This document shows positions 41,889-51,095 of a stretch of 64,000 nt of DNA, piece after piece (the first letter of the stretch is position 1; each line of letters begins with the position of its first letter). Both the position numbers and the translations under genes were made by a program. The DNA comes from an uncultured Collinsella sp. (GTDB taxonomy: Bacteria; Actinomycetota; Coriobacteriia; Coriobacteriales; Coriobacteriaceae): assembly GCA_902495355.1 (NCBI GenBank), contig CABUWV010000002.1:62001-126000 (forward strand). The letters are read 5' to 3'. Below the pieces are notes generated by a model. It had not been told where the DNA came from and made no database searches. It worked only from the letters and a program-made list of their open reading frames with translations.

Positions 41889-44442
41889 CTCAAACATACT
41901 TATCACTCATGATCTGGACGGTGCCGCGCTGGCGGCACCCGTTGATGCCGCACGTCGCAACGGTGCCACGTACAAGACGCGCACGATCGACGATCTGCGC
42001 ATTAAGGACGATCGCCTGCGTGCGGCCATCGAGGGCACGGGACACCTGCTGTTCGACGGCGGCATGGGCACCATGCTGCAGGCTGCCGGCATGAAGGCCG
42101 GCGCCCTGCCCGAGCTGCTCAACTTTGAGGAACCCCAGGTCATTACCGACATTCAGCGGCAGTACGTCGAGGCTGGCTGTGACGTGATCACCGCCAACAC
42201 CTTTGGCGCTAACGCCCACAAGCTCGACGGTGCCGCCACCGTGGCAGACGTCTTTGCCGCGGCCGTCACCTGCGCCCGCGAGGCCGGCGCCCGCTACGTC
42301 GCCGGCGACATCGGCCCCATCGGCGCGCTGCTTCGTCCCTTAGGCACCCTCAGCTTTGACGAAGCCTATGACCTCTTTGCCGAGGAAGTGCGCGCCGGCG
42401 TCGATGCGGGTGTGGACCTCTTTATTATCGAAACCATGACCGACCTTGCCGAGATCAAGGCGGCCGTCCTCGCCTGCCGCGAAAACTCCGACCTGCCCGT
42501 CTTTGCCACCATGACCTTTGAGGAGGACGGCCGCACCTTCCTGGGCACGAGTCCCGAGGTTGCCGCCATCACGCTCGATGCCATCGGCGCCGACGTTTTG
42601 GGCATCAACTGCAGCCAAGGACCGGCCGAGCTCCGAGGACTCGCCGCGCGTATGCTCACCGTTACCGACAAACCCGTTATGGTGCAGGCCAATGCGGGAC
42701 TCCCCCACGTGGACGATGACGGCAACACCGTCTTTGATATCCAGGCACCCGAGTACGCCGAGGCCGTCGCCGGCATGATCGCCGACGGCGTGAGCGTCGT
42801 GGGCGGCTGCTGCGGCACCACGCCGGCGCACATGGCAGCGCTGCGCACGCTTATCGATAACCACACGCCCAGTCCGCGCCACCGCAAGCCCAGCATGTCG
42901 GTCACAAGCGCCCAGACCGTGGTGGACCTCCCCTGCGATGGCCACAAAATCGCCGTCATCGGCGAGCGCATCAACCCCACCGGCAAAAAGCGCCTGCAGC
43001 AGGCCCTGCGCGACGGCGATCTGGACTACGTGGTGAGCCAGGGCATCAGCCAGCAGGAGCAGGGCGCCGACATCCTGGACGTCAACGTGGGCCTGCCCGA
43101 GATCGACGAGGTCAAGATTATCCAACAGGCGACCGAACAGCTCCAGGGCTCCACGCTCCTGCCGCTGCAGATCGACTCCACCGATCCTGCAGCCGTCGAG
43201 GCCGCCGTGCGCCGCTACGCCGGCAAGCCCATCATCAACTCGGTCAATGGCAAGCAGCAGATCATGGATGAGATCTTTCCGCTGGTCGCCCACTACGGCA
43301 CCAACGTTGTCGGCCTTACGCTCGACGAAGGCGGCATCCCCGATACCGCCGAGGCCCGCTTCGCCATCGCCGAGCGCATCGTGGCCGAGGCTGCCCGCTA
43401 CGGCATCGGACCGGACCGCATCCTCATCGACTGCCTGGTCATGACCGCCTCGACCAATCAACGCCAGGCCGAGCAGATCCTGCGCGCCATGTCCCTGTGC
43501 AAGGAGCGTCTGGGCGTCAAATGCGCGCTCGGCGTGTCGAACATCAGCTTTGGCCTGCCCGCTCGCCCGCTGCTGGGTTCGGTCTTTTTAGCTGCCGCTT
43601 TTGGCGCGGGCCTGGACGCCCCCATCATGAACCCGGGTTCCAAGCGCTTTATGGATACCGTCTACAGCTATCGCGTCCTGAGCGTTGAGGACGAGGGCTC
43701 GACCGGATACATCGAGCGCTACGCCGGCTGGACCGATCCGTACAAGATCGCCGCCAACCCGGCAGCAGCTCAGGCTGTATCGAGTGATGCCGCGCCTGCC
43801 GCGGGCACCGCCACCAGCGTTGACGATGACCCCATCCGCCACATGGTCGTCTCGGGCCGCAAAGGCGAGATCGCTGCCGAAACCGAGCGTCTGCTGACAG
43901 ACCACGACGCCATGGACCTCATCAACAATCACTTTATCCCCGCCCTCGACGAGGTGGGCGTCCTCTTTGACCAGGGCAAGTTCTTCTTGCCGCAGCTTAT
44001 GGCCTCGGCCGAGGCCGCGCGCGTGGGCTTTGACACCATCAAGCGCCTGATGCCCGCCGGCGAGATCGCCGACAAGGGCAAGATCTGCGTGGCCACCGTC
44101 AAGGGCGACATCCACGATATTGGCAAGAACATCGTCAAAATGCTGCTCGACAACTACGGCTACACCGTCTTTGACCTGGGCCGCGACGTCGATCCGCAGG
44201 AGGTACTCAAGACCGTCAAGGAGCGCGATGTCAAACTCGTCGGCCTCTCGGCGCTTATGACCACCACAGTCGTCGCCATGGAAGAGACCATCAAGCTGCT
44301 TCATGCCGAGGTGCCGGGCGTCAAGATCATCGTAGGCGGCGCCGTACTCACCCCCGAATACGCCAAGCAGATCGGCGCGGACTACTACGCCAAGGACGCC
44401 GCCGAAAGCGCTCGTATCGCCGAAGAGGTCTTTGGGCAGTAA
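41872..44442 (+). CDS. metH: Cobalamin-dependent methionine synthase, short form
   Basis: 856 residues. Transfers the methyl group of 5-methyl-THF to homocysteine through cobalamin. Order: homocysteine-binding barrel (~60-340; zinc Cys in NCSQG and GGCCGTTP), pterin-binding barrel (~360-620; ERINPTGKK, DVNVGLPEID, DSTDP), cap (~660-735) and B12-binding domain (~735-856; DIHDIGKNIV with the cobalt-ligand His near 746, then GLSALMTTT). The reactivation domain is missing and encoded separately at 38851-39642. ATGs at 41872 and 41878 both lack a good ribosome site and overlap the end of the restriction gene. The first ~60 residues (IDDLRIKDDRLRAAIEG) precede the usual MetH start. Confidence 0.93.
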   Translation: MHMANSSNILITHDLDGAALAAPVDAARRNGATYKTRTIDDLRIKDDRLRAAIEGTGHLLFDGGMGTMLQAAGMKAGALPELLNFEEPQVITDIQRQYVEAGCDVITANTFGANAHKLDGAATVADVFAAAVTCAREAGARYVAGDIGPIGALLRPLGTLSFDEAYDLFAEEVRAGVDAGVDLFIIETMTDLAEIKAAVLACRENSDLPVFATMTFEEDGRTFLGTSPEVAAITLDAIGADVLGINCSQGPAELRGLAARMLTVTDKPVMVQANAGLPHVDDDGNTVFDIQAPEYAEAVAGMIADGVSVVGGCCGTTPAHMAALRTLIDNHTPSPRHRKPSMSVTSAQTVVDLPCDGHKIAVIGERINPTGKKRLQQALRDGDLDYVVSQGISQQEQGADILDVNVGLPEIDEVKIIQQATEQLQGSTLLPLQIDSTDPAAVEAAVRRYAGKPIINSVNGKQQIMDEIFPLVAHYGTNVVGLTLDEGGIPDTAEARFAIAERIVAEAARYGIGPDRILIDCLVMTASTNQRQAEQILRAMSLCKERLGVKCALGVSNISFGLPARPLLGSVFLAAAFGAGLDAPIMNPGSKRFMDTVYSYRVLSVEDEGSTGYIERYAGWTDPYKIAANPAAAQAVSSDAAPAAGTATSVDDDPIRHMVVSGRKGEIAAETERLLTDHDAMDLINNHFIPALDEVGVLFDQGKFFLPQLMASAEAARVGFDTIKRLMPAGEIADKGKICVATVKGDIHDIGKNIVKMLLDNYGYTVFDLGRDVDPQEVLKTVKERDVKLVGLSALMTTTVVAMEETIKLLHAEVPGVKIIVGGAVLTPEYAKQIGADYYAKDAAESARIAEEVFGQ

Positions 44443-44467
44443 CATAACGGAAACAACCGAGCACCAA

Positions 44468-44505
44468 AACGTGCCGCACACGCCACTTGGCACGTGCGGC
44501 ACGTT
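44468..44505 (+). terminator. Hairpin after metH
   Basis: Perfect 12-bp stem AACGTGCCGCAC/GTGCGGCACGTT with a 14-nt loop, 26 nt after the stop. No T-run follows, so it may be a partial terminator or processing site. Confidence 0.55.
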
Positions 44506-44550
44506 AGAATAGAAAAGACTATGCTCGTTTTGGCAGATAGGAGCGCAAGG

Positions 44551-45915
44551 ATGGCGATCACGCCCGCAGAAATCGCGGAAACCCGCGGCATGGTTGAGGA
44601 ACAGAACCTCGACATCAGGACCATCACCATGGGTGTTTCGCTCATGGGTTGCGGTGACGAGAACCTCGACCGCATGTGCACGAAGATCTACGACCACGTG
44701 ACGCACACGGCTGAGCATCTGGTCGAGACCGCCGAGAACCTCGAGCGCGAGTACGGTATCCCCATCGTCAACAAGCGCGTTTCCGTCACCCCGGTGGCGC
44801 AGATCGCCGCGTGCTGCAAGGATGAGGACCTCACCCCCATCGCGCATGCCCTCGACCGCGCGGCCGAGACGCTCGGCATCGATTACCTGGGCGGCTTCTC
44901 CGCTCTCGTCCAGAAGGGCATCGGCGACGCCGACCGCCGCGTCATCCAGTCCATCCCCCAGGCGCTCGCCACCACGAGCCGAGTCTGCTCCAGCGTCAAC
45001 GTCGCCAGCCTGCGCGCCGGCATCAACATGGACGCCGTGCTCATGGCCGCCCAGACCATCATCGATGCCGCTAAACTCACGGCCGACCAGGATTCCGTCG
45101 GCGCCTCCAAGTTTGTCTGCTTTGCCAACATGGTCGAGGACTCCCCGTTTATGGCGGGCGCCGTCCACGGCGGTGGCGAGGCCGACGCCGTCATCAACGT
45201 AGGCGTCTCGGGCCCCGGCGTTATGGCCGCAGCCCTGGAGACGCTGCCCGATTCCGCATCGATGATGGAAGTCGCCGAAAAGATCAAGCAGACCGCCTTT
45301 AAGATCACCCGCGCCGGCGAGCTCATGAGCCGCGAGGCCGCCCATCGTCTGGGTGTCGAGAAGGGCATCGTCGACCTGTCGCTGGCCCCTACGCCTGCCA
45401 TCGGCGACTCCGTTGCCCGCATCCTCGAGATCATCGGTGTTGGCACCTGCGGTGGCCCGGGCACGACCTGCGCACTCGCCATGCTCAACGATGCCGTCAA
45501 GAAGGGCGGCGTCATGGCCAGTTCCAGCGTGGGCGGCCTCTCGGGCGCTTTTATCCCCGTGTCCGAGGACGCCGGCATGATCGCCGCCGTCGAGGCCGGC
45601 GCGCTTTCGCTCGAGAAACTCGAGGCCATGACCTGCGTATGCTCCGTCGGCCTGGACATGATCGCCATCCCCGGTGACACCCCGGTCGAGACCATCGCCG
45701 GCATCATCGCCGACGAGATGGCTATCGGCGTCATCAACAACAAGACCACGGCCGTGCGCGTGATTCCCGCCATCGGCAAGGGCGTGGGCGACTGCGTCGA
45801 GTACGGCGGCCTGTTCGGCCGTGCGCCCATCATGCCGGTGAACCCCAACGCCGGCACCGTGCTTGCCCACCGTGGTGGACGCTTCCCAGCACCGCTAAAC
45901 TCGCTCAAGAACTAG
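44551..45915 (+). CDS. UPF0210 (DUF711) family protein
   Basis: 454 residues, the family length. Recognised by ITMGVSLMGCGDENLDRMC near the N-terminus, IPIVNKRVSVTPVAQIAA, GINMDAVLMAAQTII and the glycine-rich GVGTCGGPGTTCALAMLNDAVKKGGVMASSSVGGLSGAFIPVSEDAGM block. The fold relates to pyruvate-formate-lyase-like barrels but no activity is known. In many genomes an ACT-domain protein (UPF0237) is encoded just before it; none is present here. Start at 44551 follows AGGAG at 8 nt; the frame is open to 44494 without support. Confidence 0.9.
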   Translation: MAITPAEIAETRGMVEEQNLDIRTITMGVSLMGCGDENLDRMCTKIYDHVTHTAEHLVETAENLEREYGIPIVNKRVSVTPVAQIAACCKDEDLTPIAHALDRAAETLGIDYLGGFSALVQKGIGDADRRVIQSIPQALATTSRVCSSVNVASLRAGINMDAVLMAAQTIIDAAKLTADQDSVGASKFVCFANMVEDSPFMAGAVHGGGEADAVINVGVSGPGVMAAALETLPDSASMMEVAEKIKQTAFKITRAGELMSREAAHRLGVEKGIVDLSLAPTPAIGDSVARILEIIGVGTCGGPGTTCALAMLNDAVKKGGVMASSSVGGLSGAFIPVSEDAGMIAAVEAGALSLEKLEAMTCVCSVGLDMIAIPGDTPVETIAGIIADEMAIGVINNKTTAVRVIPAIGKGVGDCVEYGGLFGRAPIMPVNPNAGTVLAHRGGRFPAPLNSLKN

Positions 45916-45932
45916 CTGAGGGATTCGGGCGA

Positions 45933-46066
45933 GGAGCCCCGGGGAGGGCAAATATATAAGGTCGCCTGCTCGGACAGTCCTGACTCGCACGGAGAGCACA
46001 TTAAGTGCTCTCCGGCTTGTGCGGAACTCGCGATCGACCTTATATATTTGCCCTCCCCGGGGCTCC
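45933..46066. repeat. 134-bp element with perfect 32-bp terminal inverted repeats
   Basis: 45933-45964 and 46035-46066 are exact inverted copies, each G+C-rich outside and AAATATATAAGG inside. The 70-nt centre holds a further perfect 10-bp hairpin CGGAGAGCAC/GTGCTCTCCG at 45990-46014. No ORF, no obvious target duplication. It begins 18 nt after the UPF0210 stop. It could be a MITE-like mobile unit or a very strong cruciform/bidirectional terminator. Confidence 0.85.
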
Positions 46067-46181
46067 CGCACAACGGGACCTCAGTTGGGTTCTATCCCGT
46101 ATGGCAGTCGCTTCGCTCCTGCCCGCCTTTGTTGTGAGGGCGGTTTGGCGTTGGAACGGTTCTTTCTGATATATGCTGGTT

Positions 46182-46213
46182 GCGGCTCTTCTTTTGGGAG
46201 GAGTCGCTTTTTT
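46182..46213 (+). terminator. Intrinsic terminator just upstream of the methyltransferase start
   Basis: Stem GCGGCTCTTC/GAGGAGTCGC (two G-T pairs), 6-nt loop, followed by T6. It ends 20 nt before the GTG start codon and 5 nt before its ribosome site, the position of a transcription attenuator. It might equally end an upstream transcript. Confidence 0.65.
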
Positions 46214-46232
46214 GTTGCTAGGAGGTTGGCCC

Positions 46233-47120
46233 GTGGTTGATGGGGAGAATCGTTCTGAGCTGCTTTCCACAGATTGGAACCAGGAGTGGATGCGGATGCA
46301 GGCTGGCCGGCGGCGGGCTGATGATTCTTTTGAGTGGGATAAGCGGGCTCGGCATTTTCGGCCGCTTGAGACTGCTCCGTATGCCCGAGACTTTATGAAG
46401 CTATTGGCGTTAAAGCCCGGTGAATCCGTGCTGGATATGGGGTGTGGGGCTGGGTCGATTGCTATTCCGCTTGCTCAGGCTGGACATCCTGTGATTGCTG
46501 CTGACTTCTCCCCTGCTATGTTGGGCACGCTTGATGCTGGCATTGAGTACTATGGGCTCGAGGATCGCATTACACCGCTTGAGCTTGCTTGGGATGATGA
46601 CTGGGATTTGGTTGGACCGGTCGCGAAAGCGGTAGATGTTGCCTTTGCCAGTCGCTCTGTCACTACGACCAACCTAAAAGGCGCGCTTGCCAAGCTTGAT
46701 CGAACGGCTCGTCGGCGTTGTGCTGTCACGATGGTCGCCAACTCCAGCCCGCGCTATGATCTGCACTTGATGAACGCTATCGGTGCCTCGGTTACCTGCA
46801 GTAATGGCTTTGTGTACGCCTTCAACATCCTCATTCAGATGGGTGCGTTGCCGCAGGTTACGTACTTTGAATCGCCTCGTCGCGACACCTTCGATAGCCT
46901 CGAGGCAGGCGTGACGGACTTCTCCCGTATGCTCGAACATGGCAACGAAGATAAGATCGACCGCCTGCGCGACTACATCGCCCAGCACATGATTGAGAAC
47001 CCCCATGCCGGTGAGCCGGGCTCCAAGGGCGTGCCGCAGGGGCGCTATATGCTCGATCATGTCCGCAAGGTTCGTTGGGCGTTTATTGCATGGGAGCCGG
47101 TCTCTGCGCCCAGCTCATAG
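46233..47120 (+). CDS. Class I SAM-dependent methyltransferase
   Basis: 295 residues from GTG 46233, chosen because AGGAGG lies 7 nt upstream; translation from 46173 would run through the terminator. SAM-binding motif I is VLDMGCGAGSIAIPLAQAGHPVIAADFS (~70-97), followed by DVAFASRSVTTTNLKGAL, the position of motif IV. An N-terminal segment (WNQEWMRMQAGRRRADDSFEWDKRARHF) is the usual cap in this type. Substrate unknown. Base composition is less G+C-rich than its neighbours. Confidence 0.85.
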   Translation: MVDGENRSELLSTDWNQEWMRMQAGRRRADDSFEWDKRARHFRPLETAPYARDFMKLLALKPGESVLDMGCGAGSIAIPLAQAGHPVIAADFSPAMLGTLDAGIEYYGLEDRITPLELAWDDDWDLVGPVAKAVDVAFASRSVTTTNLKGALAKLDRTARRRCAVTMVANSSPRYDLHLMNAIGASVTCSNGFVYAFNILIQMGALPQVTYFESPRRDTFDSLEAGVTDFSRMLEHGNEDKIDRLRDYIAQHMIENPHAGEPGSKGVPQGRYMLDHVRKVRWAFIAWEPVSAPSS

Positions 47121-47278
47121 CCTGCTCGCAGCCCGCACCGCCCACTCACTCGGCATCCGCATTCTTTTTGAACTGGGCAAACGCGCTCCACACCGCGCCG
47201 TTCCTGCGCTATCGTGGGACAGCTCACGTAGATTAAGGCCCCGTCGCGGGGCGCCCCATACATAGAAAGCGAGAACCC

Positions 47279-47578
47279 ATGGCACTGACAGGAGCCCAGG
47301 TCAAGCAGCTTCGCAGCATGGCCCATCACCTCAACCCCGCCATCATCATCGGCAAGTCCGACGTCAACGAGGGCACCGTCGAGCAGACGGTCGCCTACCT
47401 GGAGAAGCACGAGCTCGTTAAGTGCTCCGTGCTCGATGGCTCCAGTCTTTCCGCCCGCGAGGCCGCCGAGGAGCTCGCCGAGCGCTGCCACGCCGAGGTC
47501 GTCCAGGTTATCGGCCGCAAGTTCTCGCTGTATCGCGAGTCCTCGCGCAAGGATATCGAGAAGATCAAGCTCGTCTAA
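47279..47578 (+). CDS. yhbY: YhbY/CRM-domain RNA-binding protein
   Basis: 99 residues, one CRM domain: LTGAQVKQLRSMAHHLNPAIIIGKSDVNEGTV, then the C-terminal VVQVIGRKFSLYR, the conserved CRM ending. Family members bind precursor 50S ribosomal particles. Ends with a good terminator at 47616-47649. Confidence 0.95.
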   Translation: MALTGAQVKQLRSMAHHLNPAIIIGKSDVNEGTVEQTVAYLEKHELVKCSVLDGSSLSAREAAEELAERCHAEVVQVIGRKFSLYRESSRKDIEKIKLV

Positions 47579-47615
47579 GAGCCAATGATCCGGCGAGCCA
47601 ACATATAGCAAGCTT

Positions 47616-47649
47616 ACGGGTGCCCAAGTACTTCGGGCGCCCGTTTTTT
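47616..47649 (+). terminator. Intrinsic terminator of yhbY
   Basis: Stem ACGGGTGCCC/GGGCGCCCGT and T6. The T-run overlaps the stop codon of the convergent regulator gene. Confidence 0.9.
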
Positions 47650-50647
47650 ATCGCTCGACCAGCACGCGATTGAGCCGCCCCTCCACCAAGCGCTCGTATA
47701 GACGTCGCGTCTCGGGCTCGGGCATGCCATTGACCTGCTCCCTCAGATGGTGCATATGCCCACTGTATAGCTCGACGATATCGCGCCGCCGCCCCGCCGC
47801 ACTGTAGACACGCATGGCGCAGCGCACCATATCCTCACGCGCCGTTTCCTGCCGAAGGCCCGACTCCGCCAGCCAAATCGCCGACTGCAGATCGTTTTCT
47901 TCTAGAGCGGCATTTGCTCCCTTAATCATGCAATCGATGTACTTTGACTGCATAATGCGTCGCATACGTAAAAAGTAGGTGGGATTACAGCCATTGGGAA
48001 CATACAACGGTCCGGCATAAAGCTGCTCAATCTTAAGGCACAGCTCAACTAAATGGGGCCCGCGCGCACCCGTGCGATTTCCCAAAACCTCGCGGCTTAT
48101 CTGGTCAAACAGCCGTACATCGGTCTTGACGTAGTCGCTGTTGAGCCCGATGCATTCATTTTGGATGAGCACACACGACTTGCCGTCTGGCGTCGGTCCC
48201 AAAGCCGACCGCAAGCGCGATATCGTCGAGTACAGGTTATTGCGGGCGCTATTGAACTCGGCATGGGGCCACAGCTCCATGGCCAGCGTCTCACGATCGA
48301 CGAGCGCATCCATGCCCAGCGCAAGCCGCTCGGCAAGCGTCGCCGCCTTCTTGCGGCGCCACATTTTGTCCGTGATGGGAAACCCGTCGCGCTCGGCGCG
48401 AAACGCGCCAAACATGCGAATCTCGATATGGTCGATGGTATCAACGGCTTCAACCTCGCCGGCCTGGAACAGGCGCTCGCCCTCCCCTTCCAAATCGTCG
48501 CGCAGCGAGTACCGCGATAGCTCGCGCACGGGAAGCTTCTTGCGTATCCTGGCCGCCGGCTCGCCCAGACAATGCATGGCAAGGCGCGCAAAGAGCCGAT
48601 ACGACGGTTCCAGAATCCCCGCGCGATTCATGGACATCCAGGCCGCGAGGTCGCTGTCTCGGCCCGCACAGGCCAAATGCAGCGCCACCATCCAGGCTTC
48701 TGCGCCACCAACCTGCGTCTGGCTTATATCGAGCAACTCCGCTTCCTCGCGCACCGAAACCATCGAGGTGTTACGCAGATATGCCGCGCGCTCCAGCAGC
48801 AATGCGTTATCGCGCATGTACGCAATCGACTCCTCGGCAAGTTTGAGCACTTGGACCGCACGGAACTTTGCATTAACCGGGCGCCCCTCTGCCAGCGACT
48901 GCCAGCCTTCTAGCAACAGGCCAAACAGCTGAATCTGGTTGTCGCGCATGCGCACGGCAAAACGATCGAGCTCGTTGAACGCCGCATCGTCGGTTACCGG
49001 CAAGCCGGAAAGGAGCCGCCGTGCCGCCAACACCATACGCACCCAGATAGCCATCGCCTTAAGCCCGCGTACATCGAGCGCCTCCCGCACCACCGTCATC
49101 TCGTCGTCGCGCTCGTCGGTTCCCGCAAACGACCCGTCAAAGAGCTCCACCAGCATGCTATCGGCCCGTAGAACAATCCCCGCGATGTCGAGCTCGCAGT
49201 CGTAGGCCTTGCTCGTTTTGAGCTGCTGTAGAACGCCGCCGTCATCTCCCCGCTCGGTCAGGCACCGCTTGACCTCGATATGCGCAGACAACATATCGAG
49301 TGCGGTATGGGATGTCTCGATTTCTGGTACGGCCAGGTTCGTAGGAAGCCCAAGCCCGTTGTCCCCATAGCAAACAGCCGTCAGCGTCTGGGCCACCCTC
49401 CATGAAACAGGGTCTATTTCGCAGGCTGCCCGTTCGCCCCCGCGCTCGATAACCGATGCCATATAGCGAGCGAGCTTTGTATTGGACACGCTGACCGCTG
49501 CCAGATATACGCCGAGCGCCTCGGCAGGCGTTGGCTCTGGAGCCGGATCGTCGGCATCGATCGTGCCCAGCGCTGCTCGGCAGATATCGGCCCCGTGCCC
49601 CGTCAGAGCAAGATCGACCCCATACTGCCCAGCAAGTTCAAGGACCGCTTCACGGTCCAAAAAGGCGTCCGCCAGGCCCATCGCCGCATCGCATCGGCCC
49701 GCCTTAAGCAAAATCCGGGCCGCCCTCGGAACAAGTTCGGGGCGAACCTCGGCCACCAACTTACGCAAACGCAAGCGTCCGTTATCCTCTGTGCCCAGAC
49801 ACGTAAAACTCCGCTCGACGGGATCCAAGCCAAAGATCGGGTAGTCGCGTACAAAGTAGGACTGGTCGACCATCGACAGCCTCACCCCGCAAGCCTCGAG
49901 TTCTGCAATATTGCCCTCGCCCATCAAAACCATGAGACATGCCACGCAAAACAGCGCATTATTGTCGAGCGAAGCCAGATCGACAAGTGCCGCGCCATAT
50001 ACGTTGACAATCTCGTTTTCGAGCAGACCGGCTACGTCGCCTTGGCCATACAGACCCGTCTGCAATGCCGAAACGAGTTCGGGCACACCCTGCGTGAGCT
50101 GATAAAAGTCGAGCGATGTGCTGATCGAAAACGCCGATGCCCACGCCGAATACTCATAGGCATGCACCTTGAGCATCTGCGCATTGATCTTAACCGAATC
50201 GCCCAGCCCATGAATCAGCTGACGATTTGAAGGACGGCAGGAGATAAAGACCCCTACCCCCATAGCGCGCAGGCCGCGAATCCTGTCGATGAGGTCTTCG
50301 GTATCGTGCTGATCGAGGTTTGGCACATTATCAATCGCGATAAGGGAGTGCGGTTTGTCTTTGAGTTCTTCGGCAACCACCTCAAGCTGCATAAACACCT
50401 CGCGCCCAGTGGCGCGATCGGCCTCGATAATCCGCACGGGGCCTCGCGTCGGGTCGCATTTAACCTCATGGGTGTACTGCAGCAGCACCGAGGTCTTCCC
50501 AAACCCGTCGGGTGCATAAAGCACCACGATGCCGGCCTTTCGGCCCTTGGCGATAAGCTCATTCATCAAGCGTTCGCGTCGCACCATATAGCCTCCGCCT
50601 AACGGCATCAGCTCGAGGTCGTCTATACCGCTCAAATCGTTTACCAT
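47648..50647 (-). CDS. Large STAND-ATPase/SARP-type transcriptional regulator
   Basis: 999 residues. The N-terminus is a MalT/STAND-like nucleotide-binding module: P-loop YAPDGFGKTS (~43-52) and LIAIDNVPNLD as Walker B (~100). A long helical middle (~300-720) looks like degenerate repeat sensor. The C-terminus has an OmpR-type winged helix (IEIRMFGAFRAERDGFPITDKMWRRKKAATLAERLAL, then RETLAMELWPHAEFNSARNNLYSTISRLRSAL) followed by a BTAD helical domain (~850-990), the SARP arrangement. It should bind direct repeats in DNA and activate transcription after ligand binding. Start at 50647 has GAGGAG 5 nt upstream. Target unknown; direct repeats lie in its own upstream region. Confidence 0.88.
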   Translation of the reverse strand: MVNDLSGIDDLELMPLGGGYMVRRERLMNELIAKGRKAGIVVLYAPDGFGKTSVLLQYTHEVKCDPTRGPVRIIEADRATGREVFMQLEVVAEELKDKPHSLIAIDNVPNLDQHDTEDLIDRIRGLRAMGVGVFISCRPSNRQLIHGLGDSVKINAQMLKVHAYEYSAWASAFSISTSLDFYQLTQGVPELVSALQTGLYGQGDVAGLLENEIVNVYGAALVDLASLDNNALFCVACLMVLMGEGNIAELEACGVRLSMVDQSYFVRDYPIFGLDPVERSFTCLGTEDNGRLRLRKLVAEVRPELVPRAARILLKAGRCDAAMGLADAFLDREAVLELAGQYGVDLALTGHGADICRAALGTIDADDPAPEPTPAEALGVYLAAVSVSNTKLARYMASVIERGGERAACEIDPVSWRVAQTLTAVCYGDNGLGLPTNLAVPEIETSHTALDMLSAHIEVKRCLTERGDDGGVLQQLKTSKAYDCELDIAGIVLRADSMLVELFDGSFAGTDERDDEMTVVREALDVRGLKAMAIWVRMVLAARRLLSGLPVTDDAAFNELDRFAVRMRDNQIQLFGLLLEGWQSLAEGRPVNAKFRAVQVLKLAEESIAYMRDNALLLERAAYLRNTSMVSVREEAELLDISQTQVGGAEAWMVALHLACAGRDSDLAAWMSMNRAGILEPSYRLFARLAMHCLGEPAARIRKKLPVRELSRYSLRDDLEGEGERLFQAGEVEAVDTIDHIEIRMFGAFRAERDGFPITDKMWRRKKAATLAERLALGMDALVDRETLAMELWPHAEFNSARNNLYSTISRLRSALGPTPDGKSCVLIQNECIGLNSDYVKTDVRLFDQISREVLGNRTGARGPHLVELCLKIEQLYAGPLYVPNGCNPTYFLRMRRIMQSKYIDCMIKGANAALEENDLQSAIWLAESGLRQETAREDMVRCAMRVYSAAGRRRDIVELYSGHMHHLREQVNGMPEPETRRLYERLVEGRLNRVLVER

Positions 50648-51039
50648 GCCCGCTCCTCAACTCGACCGTATGGACACTGTAGCCGCAAGACCATACAAGC
50701 CGCGCTATGAATAGAGCGACCTTGTGTTTTAGGTTGTCTTTTGGTACGCAAGCGGCAAGTTTTTGTACAGCGAGGGCCGATTGTTATTAATCCCCCGACT
50801 AATCGGTCTTTAAGCAGGTAAATGAGCTTGTCAGCTTGTCCCATCTAAGCGGCAGTGTAACGCAAATGAACAATGTTCAGCTATGTCATTCAACTCGCCT
50901 AGCACCCGCTACCGTCTACGACCTTCTAGTGGCATTTTTGCATAGAATCTGGTATAGAATGAATCAAGCTGTTGGACATCCGGCATTCGTCAAGCTTGCG
51001 GCAAGTTTTTGGTCAAGTGGGCAAAAAGGGATAGCAAAA
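50648..51039. other. Intergenic region with 14-bp direct repeats
   Basis: No gene supported. GCGGCAAGTTTTTG occurs exactly at 50752-50765 and again at 50998-51011. A TATAGAAT box lies near 50953. This region is the promoter of the minus-strand SARP gene. Confidence 0.55.
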
Positions 51040-51062
51040 AGGCCCCCGCAAAGCGGAGGCCT
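51040..51062 (-). terminator. Intrinsic terminator of nagB
   Basis: Stem AGGCCCCCGC/GCGGAGGCCT with a 3-nt loop and one mismatch; T5 follows on the minus strand. Confidence 0.88.
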
Positions 51063-51095
51063 TAGGCAAGGCTATGTCGAGCTGCAGGATTCGCG

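Noticed and set aside
43588..45870. Minus-strand 760-codon frame across metH and UPF0210
   Set aside because: Spans two convincing plus-strand genes; His/Asp/Gly-rich shadow composition.
46173..46232. N-terminal hydrophobic extension (signal peptide) of the methyltransferase
   Set aside because: It would be translated through the terminator hairpin; the GTG at 46233 has a strong ribosome site and gives a normal cytoplasmic enzyme.
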